From: Styela clava
Taxonomy: Eukaryota; Chordata; Ascidiacea; Stolidobranchia; Styelidae
Reading direction: 5' to 3'
Length of the DNA stretch: 64,000 nt
Assembly: GCF_964204865.1 (NCBI RefSeq)
Contig: NC_135259.1
Location: 11,914,974-11,978,973 of the forward strand
A program made the translations under genes and the position numbers. This document shows positions 35,187 through 46,817 of the stretch, piece after piece. Below the pieces are notes generated by a model. The model saw only the letters and a list, made by a program, of their open reading frames with translations. It was not told where the DNA came from and did not search any database. Positions within the stretch are counted from its first letter, which is position 1, and the number at the start of each line of letters is the position of its first letter.

Positions 35187-36153
35187 TAGGGAAGGTGGGG
35201 CACGTTGGGACATGGCGCACAGTGGAAAATCAGCTCTCATACTGATACCATAGCTGCAATCCTGTCCGCGGTTCGATGTTTTAATCCGCCCTTCGGTGAG
35301 TTACAACGTCCCCGCGAACGGACAACGGACGGCTAGAGAGGCGCAAGCTATGGGGTGAAATTGGTTTTGGGAGGTTGAAACTGAAATTTCACCATCCCAG
35401 TTTTTTCTTTTTTCTACTTTAGCCTTTCCAACATGACAAACCACCGTCAGATATTTTTCAGCTATAGTGTATTGTAAAATATTCATAACGTTGGCAAGTT
35501 GATGTGCCTTCCGAATCTCGCCGAGGGATAGTCTGAAAATATTTGTTTTCTATGGGGAACAATGGACCGGGGTTCAGTGGGACATGCCCTACAGGGCACA
35601 ATTCAACAATAAGTGCTTAGAGACCTAGAAATGCGTTATATTTTGTGTAACATTATAGTTTCTTTCGACTCCATGGCCCAATATGGAATATATTCGAGAA
35701 TCAATAATATTTCCAGATTTAGATTCGAGGAAGGAAATAATCAAATTTGTTTGCAAAATTTTTTGTCAAAATATCTGAACTATTTTAGTTGAACATTGAT
35801 TTTAAAAATACTAAATCTTCACATTTGAACTCTCCCTGTTCTTTAGACTATTATGCTGATTAATTGCTCATTTTTAAGGGCATACTTCGTTGAATTTCGA
35901 CAGACGGACCCATTGTGCCCCAGGGTCTGTCCGAATGTTCCCCACAAGTGGGGTACAGTGGGACATTTGACAGGCGTTTTTCAAAGCATTTTGGTAGTAA
36001 AATGAGTGTCGCAAGGGAATTTCTTAGTCGCTGAATAAAAACTACATTTACCCCTCTATGCATTAGTCCCGCAAACTTAAGTGAATATGCAGAATTGACG
36101 GCTCACAATATGCAAAAGAAAAAAAGTGTCCCAACCTTCCCACTTTCCCCCTA
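35187..36153. mobile_element. TIR element with GTGGGACA motifs
   Basis: The left end GGGAAGGTGGGGCACGTTGG and the right end CCAACCTTCCCACTTTCCCC are inverted. Inside, GTGGGACAT and GGGGAACA motifs recur (35555, 35935). Such ends are common on short repeats in animal genomes; the superfamily is not certain and no target duplication was identified. Confidence 0.6.
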
Positions 36154-36432
36154 ATTTTAGGATCGAATGCACTTTTCACAATTCCATTCTTTTTCGCTGA
36201 TTTCCCTAGCGTCAACAGGCACTCTAATACTACAACATTTCGGATGGTACCATTTCAAACATTAAGTGCATTCGATCATGGCTTGATTTTCGATGTAAGA
36301 CAGTTGGCAGTTGCAAAAAATCTGAATTTCCAATCTCTTCGTCGCGGGTACAACATGTTTATTGCTGACTTTAAATACTGACGAAAATTTTTTAGACACT
36401 ATACCATTGCATATTTTCTTTCTAATATTTTT

Positions 36433-36877
36433 CTAGTCGAATAGGATATGCTCTGGTCTTATTTTGTTACATAGGGCTATGCAAAAACTAATTGAAAATG
36501 GACCACATGATGCACCTAAAGTTTGTTGCTGAACAGCGGGGAATTCAAATTTTATTTTATTTGATCCTAGCCTTGGTCGCATAAGAAGGGAAATCGCATA
36601 TTTGTCATTTTCATTGTATTTCATATAAGAGCTATCGTATAGTATTTTGATCAGATGAGAAAATATTTGATGCCGTTACCCAGTGATTCTCATGCACAAA
36701 TAAGATTTGAACAAACTTATCAGAGGAAACGTACACTTTTGGGCCAGATAGTGTTGTATAAAAAGTCGTACTTTGCAAACCGTCTACTTCAGGATACCGA
36801 GATGACAGAATTAGTTGCGCGGTGTTCACAATATCCGAAATAAACCAGGCTCTTCTAAAATTAGTTTTGGAATTCAT
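36433..36877 (-). pseudogene. Ulp1/C48-like cysteine peptidase relic, frameshifted
   Basis: Two overlapping frames are collinear. The first (36877-36632) has AWFISDIVNTAQLILSSRYP and FVQILFVHENHWVTASNI with the catalytic His in HW. The second (36650-36433, shifted by one base near 36635) has YDSSY with the likely Asp, and QQQTLGASCGPFSISFCIAL with the likely catalytic Cys. This pattern is that of Ulp1-like domains common in DNA transposons and in tandem paralogues of invertebrates. The frameshift and lack of the amino-terminal half make it a relic, probably of a mobile element. No transposase is visible around it. Confidence 0.6.
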
Positions 36878-36967
36878 TATTTTGTAATCGACTTCAGCCT
36901 AAATGTACAAAAGTTTCGAAAAGAATTTTGGGCGCGACGAAACGCAATATCATCGATTGTGTAGACA

Positions 36968-37008
36968 CTGCTTTTAGCAAGACGAGACTGCTTTTAGCAA
37001 GACGAGAC
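36968..37008. repeat. Short tandem duplication of 20 bp
   Basis: CTGCTTTTAGCAAGACGAGA occurs twice in direct succession. Confidence 0.85.
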
Positions 37009-37023
37009 TATCACTATTTAGAG

Positions 37024-38386
37024 CAGGGTTTCCCAAACTTCTGAGTTCGCGGCCCCTTTTGAAATATTAAAATTTTTCGCGGCCCCTGTTCCTGTTACTA
37101 ATGCTAATCAGTTCGAAATATTTTATTGACACATAGTCAATTCTCAACTTTTAGTAGGCCTACTCGATAAAAAAAAAATTCATATTTACTCCGATTAACA
37201 TTACTGTACTTAATTATTCAGGGTAATGAGTGCAAAAGTTTTGCAGCAAGTCCAGCAGTGGCTAATGTTTGTCGATTGAAGGCCTCAATGATAATGAATT
37301 ACGATGTCTGGCCACCGGCGGCATGGTCCGTATCAGGCTTTGTTACTCACTTTCAATGATCAAATTTAGCATAAAGCAGCGGTTCGTGCGCGCCAGATTA
37401 TCAGGAGAAAAAACTCACGGCGCATTTACACAAAAAAATGCTGCTTTTAGCTAACAAAACAATTTTATCATCGTTAATGTGTACTTTATGCCGTTTATAA
37501 ACAAGTACTAGGCCTAAAGAATACAGGCAAAAAATTAACTTCTATTCCTTATCTCTGCCATGTTCTTCTTTGAGAATGTAAAAAAAACACTCATGTTGCA
37601 GCAAGTAGAGTTTACCTCTACTGTTACGTAACAATAGACCCTACGTAACCGAAAGTGAACAACATAGAGCAGTGAAATGAAAATATTGATTCATATTATA
37701 CATCATGTAAATGATGAGAAACAATGAAACCTTCAGAATAAATATAATATTCAATCATATATTGACACAAATATCTTAATTTTCGAAGCGCACTTCGGGA
37801 ACCGCTGGCATAACGATTAAAGCCGGCATCGTTGTGCAATCAAATCGGGTTTACGATCCGTATATCCATTGTTATGCAAGCGCGAGGATTCTACCGTGTT
37901 TCCCCGAAAATAAGAAAATGCGACCTAGCCTTCCACTTAAAATAAACTTACTTGATAGGGCAAATTTATTTTTTTGACCCAGTCGATAGCAAGAAATCTT
38001 TCTACTCCTTTTTAATGGTTAATAATCTGTTTAGCAGTTATTTTAAATAAAAACGTGTTATGTTTTCCTATTTTGTATATTTAAAAATTACGTAATTCCC
38101 TAATTTGTAAATTTGTTACTAAAAAATGAAAACAAAAGACATCACCTCAAAATAAGCCCCGGTGTTATTTTTCAAAAAAAAAAATTGGAGACACTGTCTT
38201 ATTTTCTGGAAAACACGGTAAGATGATGTATTCACTCGGAATCGAGTTTTTTCACACTTGTTTTAATAATCGTATTTCGAATCAAGAGTTTGGAAACGTG
38301 CAATAGATATAGTACTTTGTGTTAAATTGGTGTTCTCTTTGCGGCCCCAAAAATTCGTTTCGCGGCCCCTAGTTTGGGAAGCCCTG
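37024..38386. mobile_element. Non-autonomous hAT element, 1363 bp, with nested insertion
   Basis: The ends CAGGGTTTCCCAAACT and AGTTTGGGAAGCCCTG are inverted, with GCGGCCCC blocks just inside each. The flanks ATTTAGAG and ATGTAAAG match at 6 of 8. CTTCGGGAACCGCTGG near 37796 may be the end of another hAT copy, and a TA-flanked element lies at 37894. Confidence 0.75.
37894..38218. mobile_element. Nested TA-flanked TIR element (Tc1/mariner-like MITE)
   Basis: The ends CCGTGTTTCCCCGAAAATAA and the inverse of TTATTTTCTGGAAAACACGG are flanked on both sides by TA. The TA duplication fits Tc1/mariner-type insertion. There is no coding frame. A degraded relative lies near 32553. Confidence 0.7.
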
Positions 38387-38732
38387 ATGTAAAGGGTTAA
38401 TGGGGCCGCAGGCTCTGTTTTTGAAAATAAAGTAGCTTATGTATTAGCAAGTTACAGGAAGTATGTATTTTCGGGATATAGGCTTCTTGTATTTTGAAAT
38501 AAGTAACACTATGTACAATGTGAAAACAGAGTGTGTATTTTCCACTAGTACACAACGTTTGTTTTTAGAAAATTAGGTGACTCTGTTATAGTGGCTATAC
38601 AGATACTCTGTATGTGGTGGGAACATGGGCCATGGATATACTGCTGCCAGAGATTTGGCTTGAAATTGTTTTACAGTGATAGACACTATACTTGCTGCGA
38701 TTTGGAGTTTGGAAACCATTGTCTGCTATATA

Positions 38733-38833
38733 CACCACAAAAAAGTTGCATTATGAGTAAACCCATAAGCACACCAATGATTATAAAAGCTTAGACGAGC
38801 CGACTTAATACCCGCATAAATTAATTACATAGC
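38733..38833 (-). pseudogene. Partial copy of the 7TM receptor gene (TM4 region)
   Basis: AGTAAACCCATAAGCACACC and ATGATTATAAAA here match AGTAAACCCGTAAGCACACC and ATGATCATAAAA at 41180-41215 in the same orientation, with similar flanking blocks (AAAAAGTTG, CGCATAAATT). About 100 bp of the fourth membrane-helix region is preserved; the coding strand has stops. It is a fragment of an old tandem duplicate. Confidence 0.65.
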
Positions 38834-38883
38834 AGATTGTAACACCTTTTATATGTATCCTGGCAAATACAGGTGTCGCATAA

Positions 38884-39100
38884 GGGGGTGACGGTTTCAT
38901 TACATTTGCACCCACGTACATTTGAGCTCACGACGATTGCACCTGCACACTATTGCACCTATGAAAATTTTTGTTGTTTTACGGATATTTGAACCCATAC
39001 TAACCCTAACCCATGGGTTTAGCACCCGCATATAGATTGTACCCGCGAATATACACATGGGTTCAAATGTACGTGGGTTCAAATGTACGGTCACCGGGGG
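38884..39100. mobile_element. Short TIR element, about 215 bp
   Basis: The left end GGTGACGGTTTCATTACATT then GCACCCACGTACATTTGAGC is the inverse of the right end GTTCAAATGTACGTGGGTTC, AAATGTACGGTCACC. The middle has ATTGCACC and CTAACCCTAACCCATGGGTT. No superfamily is assigned. Confidence 0.65.
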
Positions 39101-39439
39101 TGACTGAAATATCTGGATGTTCTCTGATTCTTGGAAAACTATTCAAAAACGCGCAACTCTCAGTGTGTCCTCCAATGCCACAAATATCAAATTGTTGTAA
39201 TATGAAATTCGATATATTGCAATAAAATCCAGAAAGACAGTTCACGATATTGGATGAGGCTAAAGAGATGTAGCGAAGATAGGGATGGATGTGTAGTATT
39301 GAGTAATGATGCGTAGTTTTGCGATGCGATTTTCTGAATTTAAATAAAAATATTCGAAGACAGATCATGTAATTGTAAAACAATAATGCATTGAAGCTCA
39401 AAATATCAATTAAACATAATAATATTCGAACAATAGGAA

Positions 39440-40265
39440 ATGCTGATCACAAATTATTATCAAAGGTACGAAAACGTTTTCTTGGATTGCATATCGTCAC
39501 GCTAATAACCGAATTGCGTGAGTCATTTTTAGCGGTTTTGAGTTTTTCAGAAAATAGGTATTTATCTAATGCTGCGCACCTGTCTGTTAACTCAAATTTT
39601 ATTTTAAGAATTCCAAAACCCATAAAAATAGAGATTTTGTATGATATGCAAATTTGTTCAATTGTTTCGTCATAATGAATTATCCTGGTTACGCAGGACT
39701 ATTGTGACGTCACAAAGGCAAAATAAACTCTGCGAAGGATTTTCGAGTTTTTTCATCTCAGATTCTAGCTAGGATGTGCAGAGCGTGTTATATTGATGAA
39801 ATATATATTTTTAAACATAAAAAATAATGTAATTGAAACAGATTAGCTATTTTGGGGATTAGACATCGTATATACTGAGAATTACATTCGTTTTTGGATT
39901 GTTTGGTTTTCAGGACTGGTACATATAGTCAAGTTGCAAAATTGCGTATGTCCCATGGTCATAGACACATTTCTGCCTAAGTCACAGTGCCTCTTTATGA
40001 CGGCACATGACTGCGTCATACAAATTAACTTAAATCCGGCTACGATCAAAAAATTGAACTATGGCAAATTATTGACTCTCAATGGCATAGCAATATCATT
40101 AGGAAGTTTTTTACGTTTTTCTCAAAACTGCTAAAAATGACTTACGCAATTCGGTTTTTAGCGTGACGATATGCTTTGACGCACTGCACTCGAATCAGTC
40201 CAAAATACAGATTCACAATCAGAATAATTCAACTTCAATCGTAGCCACTTATCACAAATTATTAT
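39440..40265. mobile_element. Imperfect long inverted repeat, probable TIR element
   Basis: Left-arm blocks GATCACAAATTATTATC, CATATCGTCACGCTAATAAC, CGAATTGCG and ATTTTTAGCGGTTTTGAG recur inverted on the right as CAAAACTGCTAAAAAT, CGCAATTCGGTTTTTAGCGTG, ACGATATG and CTTATCACAAATTATTATT. About 500 bases separate the arms. The outer boundaries are approximate. Confidence 0.55.
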
Positions 40266-40690
40266 TATTTGTAGAAAATTAGTGAAAATCAAAACCAACT
40301 TATAAATGTTATAATTTTATTTGCAGTACTTCTAAAGTAAAAACATATTTCTTATTATTTTTTTTTGAGTCTCAATAACCGTGATTTTTCCAAAAATCGT
40401 TTTATTTTAATTAACAGGAAGCATTCTTCAATTCATTCACGCTGTGACACCGGTCACAGAATTACGTAATCATACGATATTCGTGTGTAGATTTATTTTT
40501 CTTTTACGCGATGTCTGGCAAATTAAAGTACAGTTAAATTGGTGATTTTAACCCAGGTCATGAGGATCGCTGTTTTAAAATCAATGAGAAGTTGATACAA
40601 TGCGAAAAGTTGAAAATCGGATAAGAGCATTCTTTTCTCGTATAAATCATTGGAGAATTGAATTTCAGATATAAACAAAATTATATGTAT

Positions 40691-41722
40691 TCATCTGAGA
40701 ATAGTAGTATGATGACAAGAGTGACTGTGGGGCCTATCTGTGATTGTAGCTTGAACTAATGTTACGTGCCGAACAAAGGGAAACAGCCTCAATTTCCATT
40801 CATTAAAGGAAGCTATAACACAAATAGTAGAAACTAGGATTACGAATTCCAATATGAGCATATCAACGATTTTCATAAACAGTTGCATGGAAATACGCAT
40901 GGGATATAAAGGAAATAAAAGGACCAATCATCATTGCAATGATCGTAATTGCTGTGGCAATCAAAGACCGTTTAATTCGTTTAATCAATCTTCTTGATTG
41001 TGCATTATGAATGTTTCGAAATTTCCATAAAGGATAAACAAAGAGAAAAAGTAAGGAAAATTGCCATGTCAATAAACCCAGATGCTCCTTGCAATCGCAT
41101 TATGTAGTGTGGATATTCCTTTTCAGCTGCGCAACCTGTTGATGTATTGCTATATTCACCACGAAAAAGTTGAATAATTAGTAAACCCGTAAGCACACCA
41201 ATGATCATAAAAATTAAAACGAGCCAACTCAATGTTCGCATAAATTTGTTGCATAGTGGCTTTAGTAAATCCGATCCGTAAAATTGTCTCTGTCGCATCC
41301 AATAAATCAGATACGGTATGAAGACTAAAACATGCGACTAAAACATGCTTCACATATCGCAAGTTTCTGCATAAATCCACTTCAACGTCATAAGAATAAC
41401 GTAATTCAACAGCATCAAGGCATCCGAGAACAACAAACAAAAACAGAAACGTTATGATCAAGTATCTCATAACGTCATCGGCTATATGTTTCTTCATTCT
41501 CGAATATCGATTCTTCTGACGAATTCGGTCCATGATTTCTCTGTTCTCTTTTTGAACTTTCCATTCGTAAATCAAAGTTACGACGAGGACGTAGATGTTT
41601 AATAAAAATGTAAAAGATGCAAAAATCACAGCCGCCAGCCATTGTTTATATACTTTGGCTTCGCTATAGTATGAATCAATATCATTGGCCGAAACATTTT
41701 CGCTTGTCTGTAGAAACCACAT
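40691..41722 (-). pseudogene. Seven-transmembrane receptor pseudogene
   Basis: Three reading frames together carry seven hydrophobic helices in order. TM1 (WLAAVIFASFTFLLNIYVLV) and TM2 (YLIITFLFLFVVLGC) come first, then TM3 (YVKHVLV..., broken) and TM4 (SWLVLIFMIIGVLTGLLIIQ). TM5 (WQFSLLFLFVYPLW) precedes a basic third loop (SRRLIKRIKRS), TM6 (LIATAITIIAMMIGPFIS) and TM7 (LILEFVILVSTICVIASF). A Cys before TM3 (DLCRNL) and one in the loop after TM4 (GCAAEKEY) fit the usual GPCR disulfide, and NVS near the amino end is a glycosylation site. A 13-bp tandem duplication at 41323-41348 shifts the frame in TM3; two further shifts lie near 41080 and 40920. The start at 41722 lies 12 bases after TTTTCAG. 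Receptor class and ligand are not recognised. Sequencing error or missed introns are alternatives. Confidence 0.6.
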
Positions 41723-41771
41723 ATTGTAAAAACACTGAAAACGTCAAAATCAAATTTTATTTATAATATCT

Positions 41772-41773
<2 letters not shown>

Positions 41774-41802
<29 letters not shown>
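41774..41802. repeat. (TA)n microsatellite, left flank of a TIR end
   Basis: A pure TA run ends ten bases before the sequence ACGGTAGTTAAACGG. A matching TA run lies at 46824-46848 beyond the opposite-facing end. Confidence 0.9.
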
Positions 41803-42299
41803 ACTCTATTACGGTAGTTAAACGGACCTGCCATAATTGCATTACTTAAGCGGACGTCGTTCCTGTGTCCGTATCATTGTTTTTAAATACGTGCTTGGAG
41901 AGTGCGAGAGCCGTTGACAACTACGGAGAAAAAGAGTCAACACAATCCTCTCGATAACAGATATAAAATTTTTGTCCGCTTAATTCGTCCACTTAATTCA
42001 GACCACCAAATGTTTTAGCCTATTTCGGCACTAAGCCGAACCCCCTCTTATATGTCGCCCTGGATGTCTACATAAATGATGTTGCTTTTATTTTAATACG
42101 CATTTTAAAGCGTATGACCTCGCTTTAATTTCCGATGGATTCGAACCATTTAGCAATATTTATCACAAAAAATAGCATTTCTTTTTTCAATGTTCAGTCT
42201 TTCGTGCAAGGAAGATGCACTGTGTTTGGTGTTGGAAATAATCTTCCATATCAAAAAATACTCGAAATGCAACATGAAGGTAGACAAATCGAAACAAAT

Positions 42300-44900
42300 T
42301 GATCCAAACGTGTTATATATTTAAAACTGAGAAATACACAGAGCATATCACAAATGTTCGCCTATTCCAACCCTATGGTGCAACATATAGATTAAACAGA
42401 TGCTATGTTGTGAGTGTCAAGATATCAATACCAAGTCAAAATTATGGCATTCCAATAATATTGATAAAAATTGCGCAAAATATATCTCAAAAACCCGCAT
42501 ATATATGGCTAGTTATTAAGCGTGACATATAATTGAAAAACAAAATTTTGAAATGCCATACATAGGGAGAAACAATACACAAAATATATTTCAAACGTAT
42601 CACCAATCTGATTGCTAAAGTGTGAAATATTATTTTGAAAAGGAAGTGTGGTATATAATAGTAAAATAAAATATGAAAGTGCTAATAATATTGAGAAACA
42701 ATAAAAGAAAATTATATATACGCAGAAGGTAACCGCAGAATGAAATTCGGAAATGCCAATAATATTGAAAAAATATCACACAAACTTTATCCCAAATGTC
42801 CACCTATCCGGCCTTTTCAAGTTATACAAATAATGGTAAATGGGAATTCTGGTATGTAATTAATGAAGACAAACATCACACAAATTGGATTTCAAATGTT
42901 CATCTATCCGGTCATTCAAATGTGGCACGTAATTGAAAAATGAACACCAGCCCTATTGAGAAACATTACACAAAATATATCTCAAATGTCAACTTATCCG
43001 ACCACCTAAGGGTGGCATACAACAATTGAAAAAAAAATCTTAAATCATATTGAGAAACATCACACAAAATATATCTCAAATGTCCACCTATCCGGCCATT
43101 TAAGTGTGGCATACAACAATGAAAATAAAAACTCTGAAATCATATAAAGATACATTACACAAAGTATATCTCAAACGTCCACCTATCCGGCCACCTAAGT
43201 GTGGCATACAAGAATTGAGATGAAAATTCTGAAATCATATTGAGAAACATTACACGAAATATATCTCAAATGTCCACCTATCCGGCCACCTAACCGTTGC
43301 ATACAAGAATTGAAATAAAAATTCTGAAATCTTATTGAGAAATATTATACAAAATATATCTCAAATGTCCACCTATCCGGCCACCTAAGTGTGGCATACA
43401 AGATTTGAAATGAAAATCCTGAAATTATATTGAGAAATATTACACAAAGTTTATCTCAAATGTCCACCTAACCGGCCACCTAAGTGTTGCATACAAGAAT
43501 TGAAATGAAACTTCTGAAATCATATTGAGAAACATTACACAAAGTAAATCTCAAATGTCCACCTATCCTACCACCTAAGTGTGCCATAAAACAATCAAAA
43601 TGAAAACTCTGAAATCATATTGAGAAACATTACACAAAGTATATCTCAAATGTCCACCTATCCGGCCATTTAAGTGTGGCATACAACAATTAAAATAAAA
43701 ACTCTGAAATCATATCGAGATACATTACACAAAGTATATCTCAAACGTCCACCTATCCGGCCACCTAAGTGTGGCATTAAACATTAAAATGAAAATTCTG
43801 AAATCATATTGAGAAACATTACACGAAGTATATCTCAAATGTCCATCTATCCGGCCACCTAAGTGTTGCATACAAGAATTGAGATGAAAATTCTGAAATC
43901 ATATTGAGAAACATTACACGAAATATATCTCAAATGTCCACCTATCCGGCCACCTAAGTGTGGCATACAAGAATTGAAATGAAAATTCTGAAATCATATT
44001 GAGAAATATTACACAAAGTATATCTCAAATGTCCACCTATCCGGCCACCTAAGTGTGGCATACAAGAATTAAAATAAAAATTCAGAAATCATATTGAGAA
44101 ACATTACACAAAGTATATCTCAAATGTCCACCTATCCGGCCACCTAAGTGGGGCATAAAACAATCATAATGAAATCTCTGAAATCATATTGAGAAACATT
44201 ACACAAAGTATATCTCAAATGTCCACCTATCCGACCACCTAAGTGGGGCATACAAAAATTGAAATGAAAATTCTGAAATAATACAAAATATATATATCAA
44301 ATGTCCGCATATCCGACCACCTAAGTGTGGCATGCAACTATTGAAACAAAATTCTGGAATCGTATTGAGAAATCTTACACAAAATATATCTCACACACTT
44401 AAGTGTGTGAAATTTAACTGAAATACAAATTTCGAATACTAATCCTATTTTGATGTTGTGGAAAATTGCTCAAAATTTATCTCTAATGTTCACCTATCCG
44501 ATAACTTGAGAGTGACAAATATTATAAAACAAAATTTTGAAACCATATTGAAAAACAAAACAGAAAATAAATCGCAAATCGTCATCTACTCATCTACGTA
44601 AGTGTGTCATGTAAATGCAAAATGATATTTTGGAATGGCAATAATATTGAGAAGCATTCAAAAAAAATTTCAACCATCCGACCATTTCAGAAGGTATGTA
44701 ATTAAAACACGAAATTCTGAAAAAAATACCGAGAAACATTACACACAACATATCTCAAATGTTCAATAAAGTGACGTTTTCAGTGGGGCCTACAAATGCG
44801 AAACGAAATTTTGCCATGTCAACTAGAATGAGAAATATTACACCAAATATAACTCAAATGTCTATCTATCAGGGCGCCTAAGTATAGCAGTGATTATACA
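42300..44900. repeat. Satellite array, unit about 95 bp, about 27 units
   Basis: The core unit has ATCATATTGAGAAACATTAC, ACAAAGTATATCTCAAATGT, CCACCTATCCGGCCACCTAA and GTGTGGCATACAAGAATTGA. The anchor CTCAAATGTCCACCTATCCG recurs about every 95 bases from about 42980 to 44300. Units at both margins (42300-42900 and 44350-44900) are progressively more diverged, the expected result of unequal exchange in the centre. Confidence 0.9.
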
Positions 44901-45227
44901 GTCAACTATACAGGCGATCAAAATGAAATTATTGAACCTCAATATCAATTTAGAATCTTTGCAGAATTTATTTAAAATTTTTGCACCAACTCGGAATACA
45001 AAAACATGATTGTTATTTTGAATTTATAATTAAATAGTAAAAATGTATGCTAAGTATGTATACGAATGTAGATATGCCCACTAGATTAAGTTGTTGAGGA
45101 GAGACAAAATTATGCTCACTGCCGGTTCATCTTTATGAATTATACAGAGATGTCTTGAAGCTTTACAATAAACTTCTCGCAAGATATACAAAGCCGTGCA
45201 ATTATTTTTCTTTTCGTCGTTTCTTTT

Positions 45228-45602
45228 CTGGTTCGCGTTTGTTTAGAAGCTTTTTTTTAAATTGATTTACAGCCTTTTTCTTTTCCATATATATGGTTTT
45301 CTTCGAAATCACTTACATTGCTTATTGAAAGTGATTCTGAAGATGGTGCGGTATAGTCTGTTGACTTATCTGAAATAGATAGACAGCTTCGTAGATAGCT
45401 GCGCTATTTGTGATGGGCTACAAGTGATATTATGATTTGGTTTATTACCATTCATTGGTATCAATTTAAGATACCGTATTTAATAAAAAACAAGCATAGC
45501 AAACTCATTTAGTCACCTCTTGGCACAGCTTTCTCAGAATCACTACCCGCATTTCCGTCTGCCAAGTTCTGAAACGTAGGCCATCTCGTTGGGGAGTCAC
45601 CT
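45228..45602 (-). CDS. Possible 3' exons of an unrecognised Ser-rich protein
   Basis: Exon 45602-45512 (frame with DSPTRWPTFQNLADGNAGSD) ends AGAG|GTGACT, and exon 45371-45228 begins in compatible phase with DKSTDYTAPSSESLSISN and stops after GKEKGCKSI. Acceptors TTCACATGTAG and ATTTCAG precede them. The product is polar and Ser/Asp-rich, as disordered tails are. A possible upstream exon at about 45938-45804 reads GFLNPDENTNEDCENSMNSI, but I could not join it in phase. The gene lies inside the putative TIR element, so captured or chance sequence is possible. Confidence 0.3.
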
Positions 45603-46817
45603 ACATGTGAACAAAAAATACAGGCCAGTAAATAACTAGATGAAGATGGTAAAATAACACAGGGATATGTGCCAAATCACAAAATAAAATTGCTAGCAAT
45701 GCAATTCTTCAAAACTGTTTTCCAAAGATAAAATATTCTAATCTAATATGAAGCGGTGTATTAGATATTTTTATTTACACCAAGCTATACAAACCTATAC
45801 TGAGTGGCGTCAACCACTCGCTTTTCGTATCTCCTTCTGTTTCGAGAAAAAATTGAATTCATTGAATTTTCACAATCTTCGTTTGTATTTTCATCTGGAT
45901 TTAGAAATCCTTCTGAATTACACACTCTTACAAACGCAAACTCAGTCGTGGCATTATTTTGATGGTCAGATCAGAACTACGACCAGTAAAAGCATAACAG
46001 TATCAGTAGTCAATATTTTGATAATCTGGATTACGTGAAAAATAACCCTAATATTAGAAAACGTTATGACTAATCACCTTATCCGATGAGGGATGATTTC
46101 CAGCAGCATTCCTCGGTGACGATGAAAACCTTGTTTCAAGTTATTATGACTCGACTCCAACTCACTGGGTAACTAATAACACCTGACATAAAAGACTTGG
46201 ATCTCTTCCCCAAACACAACTGTTCTATTTTATCTAAATTTCTGCAATCACGCACTCATGAAAATCCCAATCCCCTCACGGCGTCCAGGTTACTTGCGAA
46301 CAAAACGGCAAACGTGGTAAAGTTCTCGGCGAACCCGACAGTTTTACTATTGCGACACAAAGCCTCTTTAGTACGAAGTTGTGAATTGAGGTCCTTTTCA
46401 GTTTATTGAGCTTATATTGCAAAAAACAGAACGGACGATCTTCATGTTCTGCCTGGTTATTGTATCAAAATTATCAAACCTATTCTCCAAAAATCGTAAA
46501 AACATATACCGAAAAATTAAAAGATTTTGCATAAACAAAATGTCCACTTTATGTACGAAAATTAAACCCGTTGATTATAAACCAGCAGAACTACTGTCCC
46601 CTTAAAGTTGGCGAAAATGTGCAGATATTTGAAAAATATTGAAAGAACATATTATTTTTGAAACTGTTTTATCAGGGAAAAAGAGATTTCAGCAAAATAT
46701 CGCAAAACGTTTTAAATATGGAACGTGGAATAATTAAGCGGACAGGAAAATGTCTACCCAATTTTTCCGTCTACATAACTGTCGCTTTTTTAGCGCGGTA
46801 TGTCTACTTAACTACCG

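Larger units (their letters stand above)
41812..46817. mobile_element. Possible 5.0-kb TIR element carrying a satellite array
   Basis: CGGTAGTTAAACGGAC at 41812 and the inverse of CTACTTAACTACCG ending at 46817 face each other, each preceded outside by TA. Both ends have GTCCGCTTAATT or its inverse about 80-170 bases inside. Outside both lie (TA)n tracts, as expected if one element had landed in a TA microsatellite. The ends resemble pogo/Tigger-type termini. The inside holds the satellite at 42300-44900 and a few possible exons. Two independent short elements, each next to a TA run, remain possible. Confidence 0.4.

Noticed and set aside
42300-44900. CRISPR array
   Set aside because: Units are tandem with no unique spacers, in an animal genome; it is a satellite.
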